Of a stretch of DNA of 38,874 bases, positions 27,460-37,000 are shown one piece after another. Source of the stretch: Chitinophagaceae bacterium. GTDB taxonomy: Bacteria > Bacteroidota > Bacteroidia > Chitinophagales > Chitinophagaceae. Made by a program: the position numbers and the translations under genes. The notes under the pieces are model-generated. The model worked only from the letters and a program-made list of their open reading frames with translations, was not told the origin of the DNA and searched no databases. The stretch is from assembly GCA_023957125.1 (NCBI GenBank), contig JAMLHL010000034.1, positions 1 through 38,874 on the forward strand, written 5' to 3'. Numbering within the stretch: position 1 is the stretch's first letter; every line of letters begins with the position of its first letter.

Positions 27460-30138
27460 CTAATCATTCAACACCGGTCTTAACCACAACCGTAGTTGCT
27501 CTTCAGTCAGCCGGCTGCGTTGTACGTAATCTTCAAACTGGTCTTCCTTAATTTTACCTATACCAAAATACTGGCTCCTGGGGTGACTGAAATACCAGCC
27601 GCATACAGAAGACGCCGGATACATGGCTAAGGAATCCGTTAGGTTTATATGGGTAGTGTTTTTACCACCCAATAGTTTAAAAAGTTTATGTTTTTCAAGA
27701 TGATCAGGACAAGCGGGATACCCCGGAGCGGGGCGTATTCCCTGGTATCGCTCTTTGATCAGATCTTCCTTCGTTAAATTTTCATCTTTAGCAAAGCCCC
27801 AGAATTCTTTTCTAACCCGCTGATGTAAACATTCTGCAAAAGACTCTACAAGACGGTCGCACAGCGCCTGGATAGAGATTTTGTTGTAATCATCGTATTC
27901 GGCTTCAAACTTCTTTATATATTTTTCTATTCCTTCAATAGTAACGGTAAAGGCGCCTATGTAATCTTCAATCCCTGTTGATACGGGAGCTATGAAATCG
28001 GCAAGCGAGAGGTTGGGTTGCCCGGGGGCCTTTTTAATCTGCTGCCTCAGATATTCCAGATGAATTTCAGCGGTTCCATTTTTAACACGGATAGTATCGG
28101 ATGCAACAGCATTAGCCGGCCAAAAACCGATAGCTCCATGAGCTGTAAGTCCTTTTTCGGCAATTACCTTATCCAAAAGAGCATTGGCATCATTATATAA
28201 TTTAGTAGCTTCAACTCCTACTGTTTCATCGGTTAAGATTTGCGGGAAACTGCCATGCAGCTCCCAGGCAATAAAATACGGTTTCCAGTCAATGAACTGC
28301 CGGATCTCATTGAGATCGTAGTTCTCAAAAGTTCGTGTGCCCGTGAACGTTGGTGCCGGCGTATTGTATGCTTCCCAGTTTATTTGCACCTTGTTGGCCT
28401 GCGCCTCCTCATAGGAAATATATTTCTTTACCGGTTTCTTATTTTCAAAATCAGTTCTCACCTTTTGATATTCCGTCTTAATATCCTCCAGGAATTTCTC
28501 TTTTTTTTCATTGAGCAGGGAGCCGGCTACCGTTACGCTTTTGCTGGCATCCGCTACGTGTATCACCCCGTTATCATACTGCGGGGCTATTTTAACTGCC
28601 GTATGTATTCTTGAAGTAGTAGCACCGCCAATAAGCAGGGGTATTGTCATGCCCCGGCGTTTCATCTCGTGGGCTACGTGCACCATCTCATCAAGGGAGG
28701 GCGTTATTAAACCACTTACGCCTACCATTGCCGCGCCGCATCTTTCCGCTTCATCCAATAACTTGTCGGTAGGCACCATCACGCCCATATCTTTTACCTG
28801 GTAGCCATTACAGCCTAAAACCACGCCTACAATGTTTTTACCGATATCATGCACATCGCCTTTTACCGTGGCGGTAAGGATAATGGGGGCATCGGTCACT
28901 TCCGTTTTTTCAGCTTCAATATAGGGCGTAAGAATGGCTACCGATTTTTTCATCACCCTGGCCGACTTCACCACCTGCGGCAGGAACATCTTGCCGGAGC
29001 CAAACAAATCGCCCACTACATTCATGCCGTCCATCAGTGGACCTTCAATTACGTCCAGCGGGCGGGGATATTTCAACCGCGCGTCTTCGGTATCCATATC
29101 AATGAAGTCGGTGATCCCGTTAACCAGCGAATAAGACAGCCGTTCTTCTACAGTGCCTTTGCGCCATGCATCGTCTTTCACCACTTCTTTGCCTTTGGCT
29201 TTCACCGTTTCAGCAAAGACAATCAGCTTTTCGGTAGCTTCATTATTATCATTGTTCCGGTTCAAAACCACATCTTCACACAACTGTCTTAACTGCGGTT
29301 CTATTTCATCATACACGATTAATTGCCCTGCATTCACAATCCCCATATCTAACCCTGCCTTGATGGCATGGTACAAAAAAACGGCATGCATGGCTTCCCG
29401 TACATGGTCATTTCCCCTGAAGGAAAAAGATACATTGCTTACGCCGCCGCTCACCTTGGCAAGTGGCATCAGCCGTTTGATTTCGCGGGTGGCCTCAATA
29501 AAATCAACGGCGTAATTATTGTGCTCTTCAATACCGGTAGCTATAGCGAAAATATTAGGATCGAAAATGATGTCCTGTGGCGGGTAGCCTACTTTTTCGG
29601 TGAGGATCTGGTAAGCTTTCCGGCAAATTTGTATTTTCCGTTCTTTGGTATCGGCCTGTCCTTTTTCGTCAAAGGCCATCACCACCACCGCGGCGCCAAA
29701 CATTTTACATATTTCCGCCTCCCGGATAAACTTTTCCTCTCCTTCTTTCATAGAGATGGAGTTAACAATACATTTACCCTGGACGCATTTCAAACCCGCC
29801 TCAATGATTGCAAACTTCGATGAGTCAATCATGATGGGGATTTTGGCAATATCCGGTTCGCTTTGCACCAGGTTCAGAAAGGTGGTCATTGCCGTTACCC
29901 CGTCCAGCATCGCATCATCCATATTAACGTCCAGCATCTGTGCCCCGTTTTCCACCTGCTGGCGGGCTATACTCAGCGCCTCCTCGTATTTGTTTTCTCT
30001 CACCAGGCGGGCAAATTTCTTAGACCCGGTAACATTGGTTCTTTCGCCGATATTAATAAAATTAGATTCGGGACGCACTACCAGCGACTCCAGTCCCGAC
30101 AAACGGAGATAGGGTTTTATAACTGCCGATTCAGACAT
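27460..30138 (-). CDS. metH: Methionine synthase, pterin/cobalamin/activation part (split MetH)
   Basis: This 892-residue protein carries the last three parts of cobalamin-dependent methionine synthase. The pterin (methyltetrahydrofolate) domain comes first (FINIGERTNVTGSKKF, QMLDVNMDDAMLDG, about residues 25-300). The cobalamin module follows, with the B12-ligand motif DVHDIGKN near 428 and GVSGLITPSLDEMV. The AdoMet activation domain is last, with RPAPGYPACPDH near 804. It lacks the homocysteine domain, which is encoded by the gene just upstream (30394-31398). The two lengths add up to 1226 residues, almost exactly the single-chain E. coli enzyme (1227). Together they should move the methyl group of methyl-THF to homocysteine through methylcobalamin in the cytoplasm. 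All key motifs are intact. Confidence 0.96.
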   Translation of the reverse strand: MSESAVIKPYLRLSGLESLVVRPESNFINIGERTNVTGSKKFARLVRENKYEEALSIARQQVENGAQMLDVNMDDAMLDGVTAMTTFLNLVQSEPDIAKIPIMIDSSKFAIIEAGLKCVQGKCIVNSISMKEGEEKFIREAEICKMFGAAVVVMAFDEKGQADTKERKIQICRKAYQILTEKVGYPPQDIIFDPNIFAIATGIEEHNNYAVDFIEATREIKRLMPLAKVSGGVSNVSFSFRGNDHVREAMHAVFLYHAIKAGLDMGIVNAGQLIVYDEIEPQLRQLCEDVVLNRNNDNNEATEKLIVFAETVKAKGKEVVKDDAWRKGTVEERLSYSLVNGITDFIDMDTEDARLKYPRPLDVIEGPLMDGMNVVGDLFGSGKMFLPQVVKSARVMKKSVAILTPYIEAEKTEVTDAPIILTATVKGDVHDIGKNIVGVVLGCNGYQVKDMGVMVPTDKLLDEAERCGAAMVGVSGLITPSLDEMVHVAHEMKRRGMTIPLLIGGATTSRIHTAVKIAPQYDNGVIHVADASKSVTVAGSLLNEKKEKFLEDIKTEYQKVRTDFENKKPVKKYISYEEAQANKVQINWEAYNTPAPTFTGTRTFENYDLNEIRQFIDWKPYFIAWELHGSFPQILTDETVGVEATKLYNDANALLDKVIAEKGLTAHGAIGFWPANAVASDTIRVKNGTAEIHLEYLRQQIKKAPGQPNLSLADFIAPVSTGIEDYIGAFTVTIEGIEKYIKKFEAEYDDYNKISIQALCDRLVESFAECLHQRVRKEFWGFAKDENLTKEDLIKERYQGIRPAPGYPACPDHLEKHKLFKLLGGKNTTHINLTDSLAMYPASSVCGWYFSHPRSQYFGIGKIKEDQFEDYVQRSRLTEEQLRLWLRPVLND

Positions 30139-30262
30139 AGTTGTATCATTTGCTCTTAGAAATCCGGAAGCCTATCGGCTCTTCTTTTTTCACCAATAAA
30201 TTTTTCAATACGTTAAAAATAGTTTTTACTTCCTCGTCTTTTTGAGATAAGGCCTGCTCAAT

Positions 30263-30360
30263 CTGTCAGGTTATGGTTGGAAGACCTTCGGTTCCTGAGG
30301 GTTCAACCTGACAGGTTAATACCGCCGCGGTCTGACCCTCGTACCTCGGGTACCGACCGC
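30263..30360. repeat. Palindromic spacer repeats between the two metH halves
   Basis: The 255-bp spacer holds CTGTCAGGTT (30263-30272) and its inverse AACCTGACAG (30305-30314), which runs on into the near-palindrome AACCTGACAGGTT, and then GCGGTC/GACCGC arms (30327-30332 and 30355-30360) enclosing ACCC/GGGT. The AACCTGACAGGTT type recalls interspersed palindromes seen in Bacteroidota genomes. They may affect mRNA stability or expression of the second metH half. No gene is visible in 30139-30393. Confidence 0.55.
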
Positions 30361-30365
30361 TGGCC

Positions 30366-30397
30366 ATTTTCACATTTCCACATTTTCACATTTTCAT
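30366..30397. repeat. Four octamer repeats (ATTTTCAC) at the metH 3' end
   Basis: ATTTTCAC, ATTTCCAC, ATTTTCAC and ATTTTCAT lie head to tail and overlap the stop codon (30394-30396) of the upstream metH gene. It is a short microsatellite-like array, not a CRISPR. Confidence 0.7.
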
Positions 30398-31398
30398 ATT
30401 AACCCCTTCTCCAGTTCCGGCAAGGGTCTGGGTTTTAACTTACGCACACTATCTGCTATGTGTTTAATATGTTCCGGCGTGGTGCCACAGCAACCGCCCA
30501 CTATATTTACAAAACCTTTTTCCGCCCATTCTTCCAGGAAATGAGCCGTTTCATGCGGGGTTTCGTCGTATTCGCCCATCGCATTGGGCAGACCGGCATT
30601 GGGGTAAGCGGATACATAACAGGAAGCGATCTGTGATAACTCTTCAATATGCGACCGCATTTCCTTAGCTCCTAAGGCACAGTTCAGCCCGATACTCAAA
30701 GGATTGGCATGCATTACCGACACATAAAAACCTTCGAGGGTTTGCCCGCTGAGGGTACGCCCCGAAGCATCGGTAATGGTGCCGCTGATCATGATCTCCG
30801 CCTGGGGCATCTCCGGGTGATCGTGGTAGAATTTCTTAATAGCATAGATAGCCGCTTTGGCATTCAGCGTATCAAAAATCGTCTCAATCAATAAGATGTC
30901 AACACCTCCCTCCGTCAGCCCGCTCACCTGTTCATAGTACGCGGCAACCACCTGGTCGAAAGTAACGGCCCGGTAACCGGGATTGTTTACATCCGGGGAG
31001 AGGCTGAGGGTTTTGTTCAACGGGCCGATGGCGCCGGCAATCCAGGCTTCTTTCCCCGACTGCCTGACGGCTTCTCTGGCACATTGTACCGCCGCCACAT
31101 TCAGTTCATGTGCCAGGGATTCCATTTTATAATCGGCCTGTGCGATGGCGGTGCTGCTGAAAGTGTTGGTTTCAATAATATCAGCGCCTGCATTGAGATA
31201 TTGCTTATGAATTTCGGTAATGATCTGTGGCTGCGTGATGCTCAGCAAATCGTTGTTGCCTTTTACATCCAGCGCCCAGTTCTTAAAGCGTTCGCCCCGA
31301 AAGGCGGCTTCGGTGAGTTGGTGTTGTTGTATCATGGTGCCCATAGCGCCGTCTATGATCAGGATACGTTGCTCCAGTGCTTCGCGGATATGCTTCAT
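30394..31398 (-). CDS. Homocysteine S-methyltransferase domain protein (split MetH N-terminal part)
   Basis: The 334-residue protein is the zinc-dependent homocysteine-binding barrel of methionine synthase. It starts with IIDGAMGTMIQQHQLTEAAFRG, contains DIIETNTFSST and GVDILLIETIFDTLNAK, and has the three zinc-ligand cysteines: one in GLNCALGA (about residue 240) and two in GGCCGTTPEH (303 and 304). It is transcribed first in the pair, with the cobalamin/pterin/activation gene following after 255 nt. The natural reading is that the two chains assemble into one methionine synthase. The alternative, a free-standing methyltransferase using S-methylmethionine or betaine, is less likely given the neighbour. 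A 250-nt upstream region carries a predicted structured leader. Confidence 0.95.
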   Translation of the reverse strand: MKHIREALEQRILIIDGAMGTMIQQHQLTEAAFRGERFKNWALDVKGNNDLLSITQPQIITEIHKQYLNAGADIIETNTFSSTAIAQADYKMESLAHELNVAAVQCAREAVRQSGKEAWIAGAIGPLNKTLSLSPDVNNPGYRAVTFDQVVAAYYEQVSGLTEGGVDILLIETIFDTLNAKAAIYAIKKFYHDHPEMPQAEIMISGTITDASGRTLSGQTLEGFYVSVMHANPLSIGLNCALGAKEMRSHIEELSQIASCYVSAYPNAGLPNAMGEYDETPHETAHFLEEWAEKGFVNIVGGCCGTTPEHIKHIADSVRKLKPRPLPELEKGLI

Positions 31399-31555
31399 GT
31401 CCCCTGTTTTACATTATACATTCTGATGGATGCAACAACAACTTCCCAACCGGATATCACCCGGAGATATTACGGTAGAATGTCAGCGCATTATACCGCT
31501 GCAAAATTGTTGTGAACTGCAAAACGTTGGGAAACCTTGAGTGGAGTTTCTTCGC

Positions 31556-31608
31556 GTTTATTAGTTCTGCATCTTTAAACAGGCCGAACAATAAACAAAT
31601 CCGCCTGT
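31556..31608 (-). promoter_or_regulatory. H-type pseudoknot in the metH leader (candidate riboswitch)
   Basis: In RNA sense, ACAGGC (31608-31603) pairs with GCCTGT (31584-31579). The loop of that hairpin contains GTTTATTGTTC (31596-31586), which pairs with the downstream GAACTAATAAAC (31567-31556) over 11 bp with one bulged base. The order P1-L1-P2-P1'-L3-P2' is a classic H-type pseudoknot, the architecture of SAM-II and preQ1-type riboswitches. It begins within a few nucleotides of the predicted transcription start and lies 157 nt ahead of a methionine synthase gene. I do not see a sure SAM-II consensus. The rest of the leader (31399-31555) has smaller hairpins (CAGCG/CGCTG, ATATC/GATAT) that might serve as expression platform. 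Pairing is seen; ligand sensing is inferred. Confidence 0.5.
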
Positions 31609-31616
31609 GAATTTTG

Positions 31617-31624
31617 CAAATGTA
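31617..31624 (-). promoter_or_regulatory. -7 promoter element of the metH operon
   Basis: TACATTTG on the minus strand matches TAnnTTTG exactly. Transcription would start near 31610, giving a leader of about 210 nt before the first metH gene, long enough for an RNA regulator. It lies just downstream of the recR stop codon. Confidence 0.55.
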
Positions 31625-31645
31625 CAACAATTATTGAAAATAGAA

Positions 31646-32263
31646 TCAATGGGAAACATACTTTTCAACCGGCATCCGGTTTTGCAGACTCCTGCCTAAG
31701 GTAAGTTCATCGGCATATTCCAGTTCTCCGCCAAAGGATATCCCCCTGGCGATGGTAGTGATCCTTACCGGCCAGGACGCTATTTTTTTCTGTATATAAT
31801 AGATAGTCGTATCGCCCTGGATAGTGGGGTTGAGGGCAAAGATCAGTTCCTCCACCTCCCCGGGCCGGATGCGTTCTATCAGGGTTTGAATGTTCAATTG
31901 ATCAGGACCTACCCCGTCCAATGGAGAAATAATGCCTCCTAAGACATGGTACAACCCGTTGTATTGCTGGGTAGTTTCAATGGCAATTACATCCCGGATA
32001 TTTTCAACCACGCAGATCAACTCTTTTTTGCGGGAGGGATTACTGCAGATGCTGCATACGGCGCCGTCGGAAATATTATGGCAAACAGAGCAAAACAATA
32101 CTTCTTCTTTCATCCTCCGGATGGTATTGCTGAAACGTTGCACTTCTTCCGTATCCTGCTTGATGAGATGTAATACCAAACGCAGCGCCGTTTTTCTGCC
32201 AATACCGGGGAGCCGCGCAAATTCGCCGACCGCATTTTCAAGTAAAGAAGAGGAAATTTGCAT
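31646..32263 (-). CDS. recR: Recombination mediator protein RecR
   Basis: The 205-residue protein has the normal RecR length and layout. A helix-hairpin-helix (FARLPGIGRKTALRLVLHL, residues 15-33) is followed by a four-Cys zinc finger (Cys58, Cys61, Cys70, Cys73 in CSVCHNISDGAVCSIC). The Toprim domain starts near 82 (LICVVENIRDVIAIE) and contains YHVLGGIISPLDGVGP; a C-terminal ITTIARGISFGGELEYAD completes the family signature. RecR works with RecO (and RecF) to load RecA on SSB-coated single-stranded DNA at gaps. The start is supported by homology to other RecR N-termini and by a promoter element ending 4 nt before the ATG. Confidence 0.98.
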   Translation of the reverse strand: MQISSSLLENAVGEFARLPGIGRKTALRLVLHLIKQDTEEVQRFSNTIRRMKEEVLFCSVCHNISDGAVCSICSNPSRKKELICVVENIRDVIAIETTQQYNGLYHVLGGIISPLDGVGPDQLNIQTLIERIRPGEVEELIFALNPTIQGDTTIYYIQKKIASWPVRITTIARGISFGGELEYADELTLGRSLQNRMPVEKYVSH

Positions 32264-32267
32264 CCTG

Positions 32268-32275
32268 CAAAGATA
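32268..32275 (-). promoter_or_regulatory. -7 promoter element directly before recR
   Basis: TATCTTTG on the minus strand ends 4 nt before the recR ATG. With the usual 4-8 nt to the transcription start, the mRNA would be leaderless or nearly so. Confidence 0.55.
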
Positions 32276-32294
32276 TTGGGAAAGAGGCTATAAA

Positions 32295-32361
32295 GTTTTT
32301 AGTTTACGGTTAGGAAGTTTTTAGTTGGCAAGCCCTTAATTCCACACTAAAAACTAAAAAC
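32295..32361. repeat. Inverted GTTTTTAGTT / ACTAAAAAC repeats
   Basis: Two copies of GTTTTTAGTT (32295-32304 and 32317-32326) face the direct double copy ACTAAAAACTAAAAAC (32346-32361). The arms can fold into alternative AT-rich hairpins upstream of recR and next to the heptamer array. Confidence 0.65.
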
Positions 32362-32375
32362 GTTGCACTTTCCAC

Positions 32376-32487
32376 CCTGTACCCTGCAACCTGTACCCTG
32401 CAACCTGCGCCCCGCGCCTTGCACCCTGCAACTTGTACCCTACAACTTGCACCCTGCACCCTGCACCCTGTAACCTGCGCCCCCCTC
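32376..32487. repeat. Degenerate heptamer tandem array (CCTGYAM, about 16 units)
   Basis: Fifteen recognisable 7-bp units run head to tail from 32376 to 32480, followed by a decayed one. Examples are CCTGTAC, CCTGCAA, CCTGCGC, CTTGCAC and CCTACAA. The first four alternate as a 14-bp higher-order unit. The array ends on the stop codon (32486-32488) of the Ig-like lipoprotein gene. There are no spacers of constant unique sequence, so it is a minisatellite rather than a CRISPR. Such arrays are prone to copy-number change. Confidence 0.85.
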
Positions 32488-33940
32488 ACTCTCCCATCAC
32501 GTTGCCAGGAGGATGGGGCGGCAGCTCTATGGTTATTTCGTTATCCCAGTTGGGGCGTATGGTATATTTTTTCCCGTCAGAGACTACCTTTTCGGGTTGG
32601 ATTTTTTCCCAGTAATTGCCCGTATCCCATTTGTTATTGTTATTGGCATCATAAAGAATGCGTATTTCAAAATCGCCGGGATGAAACAGAGGCAAATTAA
32701 TTTGTTTATCAATTGCCGCCTGGGATAGCTCTATTTTATCTCCTTTATAAAAAACAAGAACAATATGCTGGGCGGTGTCCAGGTTTTCCAGCCGCAGTTT
32801 TAGCCTTCCGTAATCGCTTTCTTTCCTGGTTTTAAAACGGATCGTATCCGCTTTGGTCAACTCCATCCCCGAAGAATCTTTTGCTATATCATTTTCCAGG
32901 ACAAGCATGAATTCCTGGTCTTCCTGCCAGGGATAACTGAGGGTGAACGACTGGTTCAAAGAGTCGGGCTGAAGGTTATAGCCACTCAGGGGGTGAAACA
33001 AAGTGTCGGCAAAAAGCAACTTTGAACGGTCAAATAATTCCAGGGGATCGCTGAAACTAAGTACGAGGTCGCTCAGCAGATCCTGCTGTCCGCCTTCAAG
33101 ATTCGTATGGTAACTTAATTTCTTTTGTTTTTTTGAGGCGGCGGGTTTTGCGGTAGAGGTAGCCCCCGGTCTTCCCGGTTTTGAACCTTCCGGCTCTTCC
33201 TCAAATGCATATAAAACAGGTTCTATATTTTTGTTTTCTATTGTTATAACGCTGTCGTAAAAGGCAAAGAGATCGCTTGCGCGCATATACATTTTCTGTC
33301 CGCCGGGATCCTTCAGTGCAAAAATATTATACTTGCCGGGAGCTATGTTTTGAAATGTAAAACGGCCTGCGCTGTCTAAACGGGTGAAATAGCGGGGTTT
33401 TTCTTTAGCCACCGCTGAATCTTCAAAATTTCGATGCAGCATAACAATGAGGGTGCTGTCCGGCCGGCCCGATTCAGCAATGATCACCTTCCCGGAAAGG
33501 ATACTGCTGTCTAAATACGCCCCGGTTGAGAAGAGATAGGTAAACTGTTTGGCCGGATTACCCTCATTGATGTCTTTTAAAGCTTTTCCGAAATTGATGC
33601 TATAGGTGGTATTTTCTTCGAGGGTATCTTTAATGCGGATGGTCACCTCTTTAAGCCTGGCTTCAACTAAGGGTTGTATTTTAGGTACCGGAGATACGAT
33701 CAGTTGCTCCTCCGGCCGTTCCAACTGAACGTATTCGTTAAAGGTGAGCACGATCTTATTGGCGTTAAAGTTAAGCGTTGAATCTTTAGGTGTGGCGTTT
33801 AGCATTATGGGAGGAAGGGTATCTCTTGGTCCGCCGGTGGGAGGGATGATCTGCGCGCAGCCGGAGATAAAAAAAAGAAGCTTATAAAGAAGCCACGATC
33901 CTATTGCAGCACTAAAAACCTTTTTCATTGAAGATGGCAT
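32486..33940 (-). CDS. Ig-like domain lipoprotein conserved in Bacteroidota
   Basis: The 484-residue product has a signal with lipobox FISGC (Cys28) followed by AQIIPPTGGPRDTLPP, the standard opening of a family found in many Bacteroidota. An SbsA-type Ig-like domain (Big_5) covers about 40-135: PKDSTLNFNANKIVLTFNEYV and YSINFGKALKDINEGNP. A carboxypeptidase-like beta domain follows (about 150-220, ARFTFQNIAPGKYNIFAL-type pattern, here RFTFQNIAPGKYNIFALKD). The C-terminal part ends with FEIRILYDANNNNKWDTGNYW, a Ca-binding-like Asp/Asn loop. It is probably anchored in the outer membrane with an unknown envelope role. Two in-frame ATG codons (33940 and 33928) are possible starts; the promoter at 33957-33964 allows either. 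Confidence 0.88.
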   Translation of the reverse strand: MPSSMKKVFSAAIGSWLLYKLLFFISGCAQIIPPTGGPRDTLPPIMLNATPKDSTLNFNANKIVLTFNEYVQLERPEEQLIVSPVPKIQPLVEARLKEVTIRIKDTLEENTTYSINFGKALKDINEGNPAKQFTYLFSTGAYLDSSILSGKVIIAESGRPDSTLIVMLHRNFEDSAVAKEKPRYFTRLDSAGRFTFQNIAPGKYNIFALKDPGGQKMYMRASDLFAFYDSVITIENKNIEPVLYAFEEEPEGSKPGRPGATSTAKPAASKKQKKLSYHTNLEGGQQDLLSDLVLSFSDPLELFDRSKLLFADTLFHPLSGYNLQPDSLNQSFTLSYPWQEDQEFMLVLENDIAKDSSGMELTKADTIRFKTRKESDYGRLKLRLENLDTAQHIVLVFYKGDKIELSQAAIDKQINLPLFHPGDFEIRILYDANNNNKWDTGNYWEKIQPEKVVSDGKKYTIRPNWDNEITIELPPHPPGNVMGE

Positions 33941-33956
33941 ATCTCTTTCAAATTTG

Positions 33957-33964
33957 CAAACTTA
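33957..33964 (-). promoter_or_regulatory. -7 promoter element of the Ig-like lipoprotein gene
   Basis: TAAGTTTG on the minus strand matches TAnnTTTG, 16 nt upstream of the first start codon. The 87-bp gap to the helicase gene is otherwise featureless. Confidence 0.45.
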
Positions 33965-34027
33965 GCAGGTTTAAGTATAACCCGCTCTCTTTAATTTCCC
34001 AATAAATTGACAATTCGGGTAAAAGGT

Positions 34028-37000
34028 TTATTCCTCTTCCTCATTTATATCATGCAGTGCCACCGCCAGGTTGTTGGATTTAACAAAATTACACCATTCG
34101 CAGTCCGGCTTACCGCAACCGGTTTTGAACGCCCGGTTCTGGATTTTCTGCCAGGTAGTAACAATTTGCTGCGTTACGGTTGTAATGTCAGCATCGGTTA
34201 CTTCCACCAGTTCGGTTTTATAGGCTTCTCCAACCGGTTCAATAAAATCAAACTCGGTGCTTATTACTTTCCAGTCCTGCGTTTTATCGTTGTCTATCAA
34301 AATTTTGTAAAAAACAGCCTGCCGCCAGTAATCCCCGCCATTGGGTTCTTTTTCGTTGGGCCGCACCAGTTTTTTCCTGGCATTTTCATATTTCCCGGTT
34401 TTATAATCCACCACATTTACCAGTCTGCCGTTAAATTCCAGCTTATCGAGCTTACCGTTTACAGGTACATGCTGAACCGTAACGTTCCGGACGGGTTTTT
34501 CTACTACAATGATCTTGTTCCATTTATCAAGATAGTGATCGTAATAAGCGGGCAATATTTTTTCACCATAAGCTGTTTTCAATTTAAAAGCTTCGGGTGT
34601 GAAGGCTTCCCGGTTGTTTTTCATGTACCAGTGAAAATCCGCGAGCAGGTCTTCTTTGGGAAGAAATACATCGCCGTTCTCTTTCATCTTTATAAAAAGC
34701 CGTTCTATAGACCAATGGATAGCGCTTCCGAATGCCATGTTCTCATTTTTGGCAGCCGGTACGCGGATAAGATTCTGATAATAAAATTTCAGGGGACAGT
34801 TCAGGTAATTATTGAGATGTGTAACGCTCAGGGTATAACGCTTCAAAATTTCGTCAATATAGGCTGCCTCTACCAGTTCGATCTCGGGTCTTGCCTTTTC
34901 TTTAAAACGCTGCTGCAGGTAATCGGCGAGCAATACATCGGGCACCGATTTGTGAGTAAGCCGCAGCGCGCCATCTTCAAGTAATTCCGTAATAAAAATG
35001 CTGGCAGTTTGTTCCTTATCTTTTTCGTCTTTTACCGCGTACGATATATGCAGGTGTATTTTGGCGCGGGTAAGCGCTACATAAAACAAACGCCTGCTTT
35101 CTTCTGTGCCCGGCGCCGGCGCACTGTTGCTTACAAGGTTGTCGGGCATTTTATACGACCGGCTGCCCTGTTTGTTATTGTCGTCCCAGATTTTTTGTGT
35201 ACAGCCAATTACAAATACGTACGCATATTCCGAGCCTTTGGCGCCATGGGCGGTTATCATGTTTACGCCTTCATCGTTTGCCGTAATTTTATACAACGGT
35301 ATGGGTATCCCGTTGGCCTTCATTCTTTCAATATTTCCTAACCACTCCGTCAAACTTATACCGGGGTTTCGCCGGCTCTCTTCTTTCAAATGATCAAACA
35401 ACGCGTTCAATACCTGCATCAGCCAGGGTTTCTCCGCGCTTTGCATAACATAGGAGAGCGCTCCCGCTTTTTGGATGACCATTTCCAGCAGTTGCTGTAC
35501 GGTATTGTTTTGCGAAGCTTTCAATAAGGATTCGAGCGTGTCGCTGATCTCTTTTATGGATCGTCCGTCAGACGGGTTAAACAGGTCGGCTTTCGGCAAA
35601 GCGGTTTCAGCTATCATGCGACGTAGTGAAAACACGTCCTCCCTGGCGGCCTTGTTTTTTGCATTTACTGCAATGGTCAGTTTTGCGATCTCAAGCGGAT
35701 GCAGCGTAAAAAAGTCGCTGTGCAGGAGTAAAAACAAGATGTCATCCCCGCTATAGGGAATATATCTTTCCCTTTCAATCCATTGCAGCAGCAGCAACAG
35801 GTTTTGAATAAAAGGCAGTTCCAGGATATCAATTTTTTTCTTTGTATTTACCGGTATATTTTTACCTTCAAGCATTGCGTTGATCTCTTCCACCTGCGCG
35901 TGATTGCGATAGATCACCGCTATTTCTTTCCCGCTTATGCCCTGTTGCAAAAGCGTTTCTATCTGTATGGTAATGTCAATAGCTTCCTGCCCGGTGTTGG
36001 CGTATTCGACAATAACGGGCTCCGCTGCCGGATCTTTTATTGCCGGGTTGGATGAAAGCAAAGGACTGCTGTCTTTCTTGAGCCGGCCGGTGTTGTGAAG
36101 GATAAGTTTATTGGCTGCATTTAATATGGGAGCGGTGGAGCGGTAGTTGTTCACCAGTTCAATCGTGGTCAGATGGTTTTTATGCCGCTCTGCAAATGCC
36201 CTTATATTTTCAATATTTGCATCCTGGAAAGAAAAAATGCCCTGGTCGGGATCGCCTACCACAAAGAGGTTAGGCACTTCCCAGTAGCCCGTAAGCTTTT
36301 GAAGCAATAAGTTTTGGGAGCGGCTTGTATCCTGGAACTCATCTACCAGAAAATACAGAAAGCGCTCCTGGTAGTCGAGCAGCAGGTTGTTGTTTTTTTC
36401 AAATGCGTTCAGTACCCACAATATCATATCGTCGAAATTATACCTGGCGGCAGCCGCCATCATCTCATTGTATTGCGGATAAAGGTTCGCCGCAGCCCGC
36501 AGGATCTCCATTTTTTCTGTTTCATCGGCAATCGCCGCAGGTTTGGGATCATTCGCATTGAAGGTTTTATATTTTTTCTTATAAAAAAAACCTTCCTTCA
36601 CAGGTAGTTCGTTTATATAATCATCAATTTTTTTATTCAGGTATTCCGGTGTCCATGCCTCCTTTTTCATCAGGCTGAATAATGATCTCAGCCTGTCTTT
36701 TTCATAATATATGTCTCCGCGGAAGCGCTTCAGCTTATTTTCGGCGGGAATGGTGTCTATCAGTCTGTAAAAAAGGTCAATTTCCTCCAGGTCGCCAATA
36801 GGTGAAAGATTGAGCTTTCCGAAATAAGTGAGATTGTCCTGTATCACCTCATTACAAAAGGAATGGAAAGTGTGTATGCGGATGCCATATGCAGCGCTGC
36901 CTATGATACGCAGCAGGCGGTTGCGCATCTCCACGGCGCCATTGTCGGTATAGGTCAGGCAAAGGATATTATTGGGATGAGTATCCGTTTGTTGTAAAAT

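Noticed and set aside
31399..31555. SAM-I or cobalamin riboswitch in the metH leader
   Set aside because: The conserved cores of these classes (for example the SAM-I GAGGGA and the B12 box) are not visible; only the pseudoknot is supported.
32376..32487. Possible CRISPR array
   Set aside because: The units are 7 bp, contiguous and degenerate, without spacers, and no cas gene is nearby.
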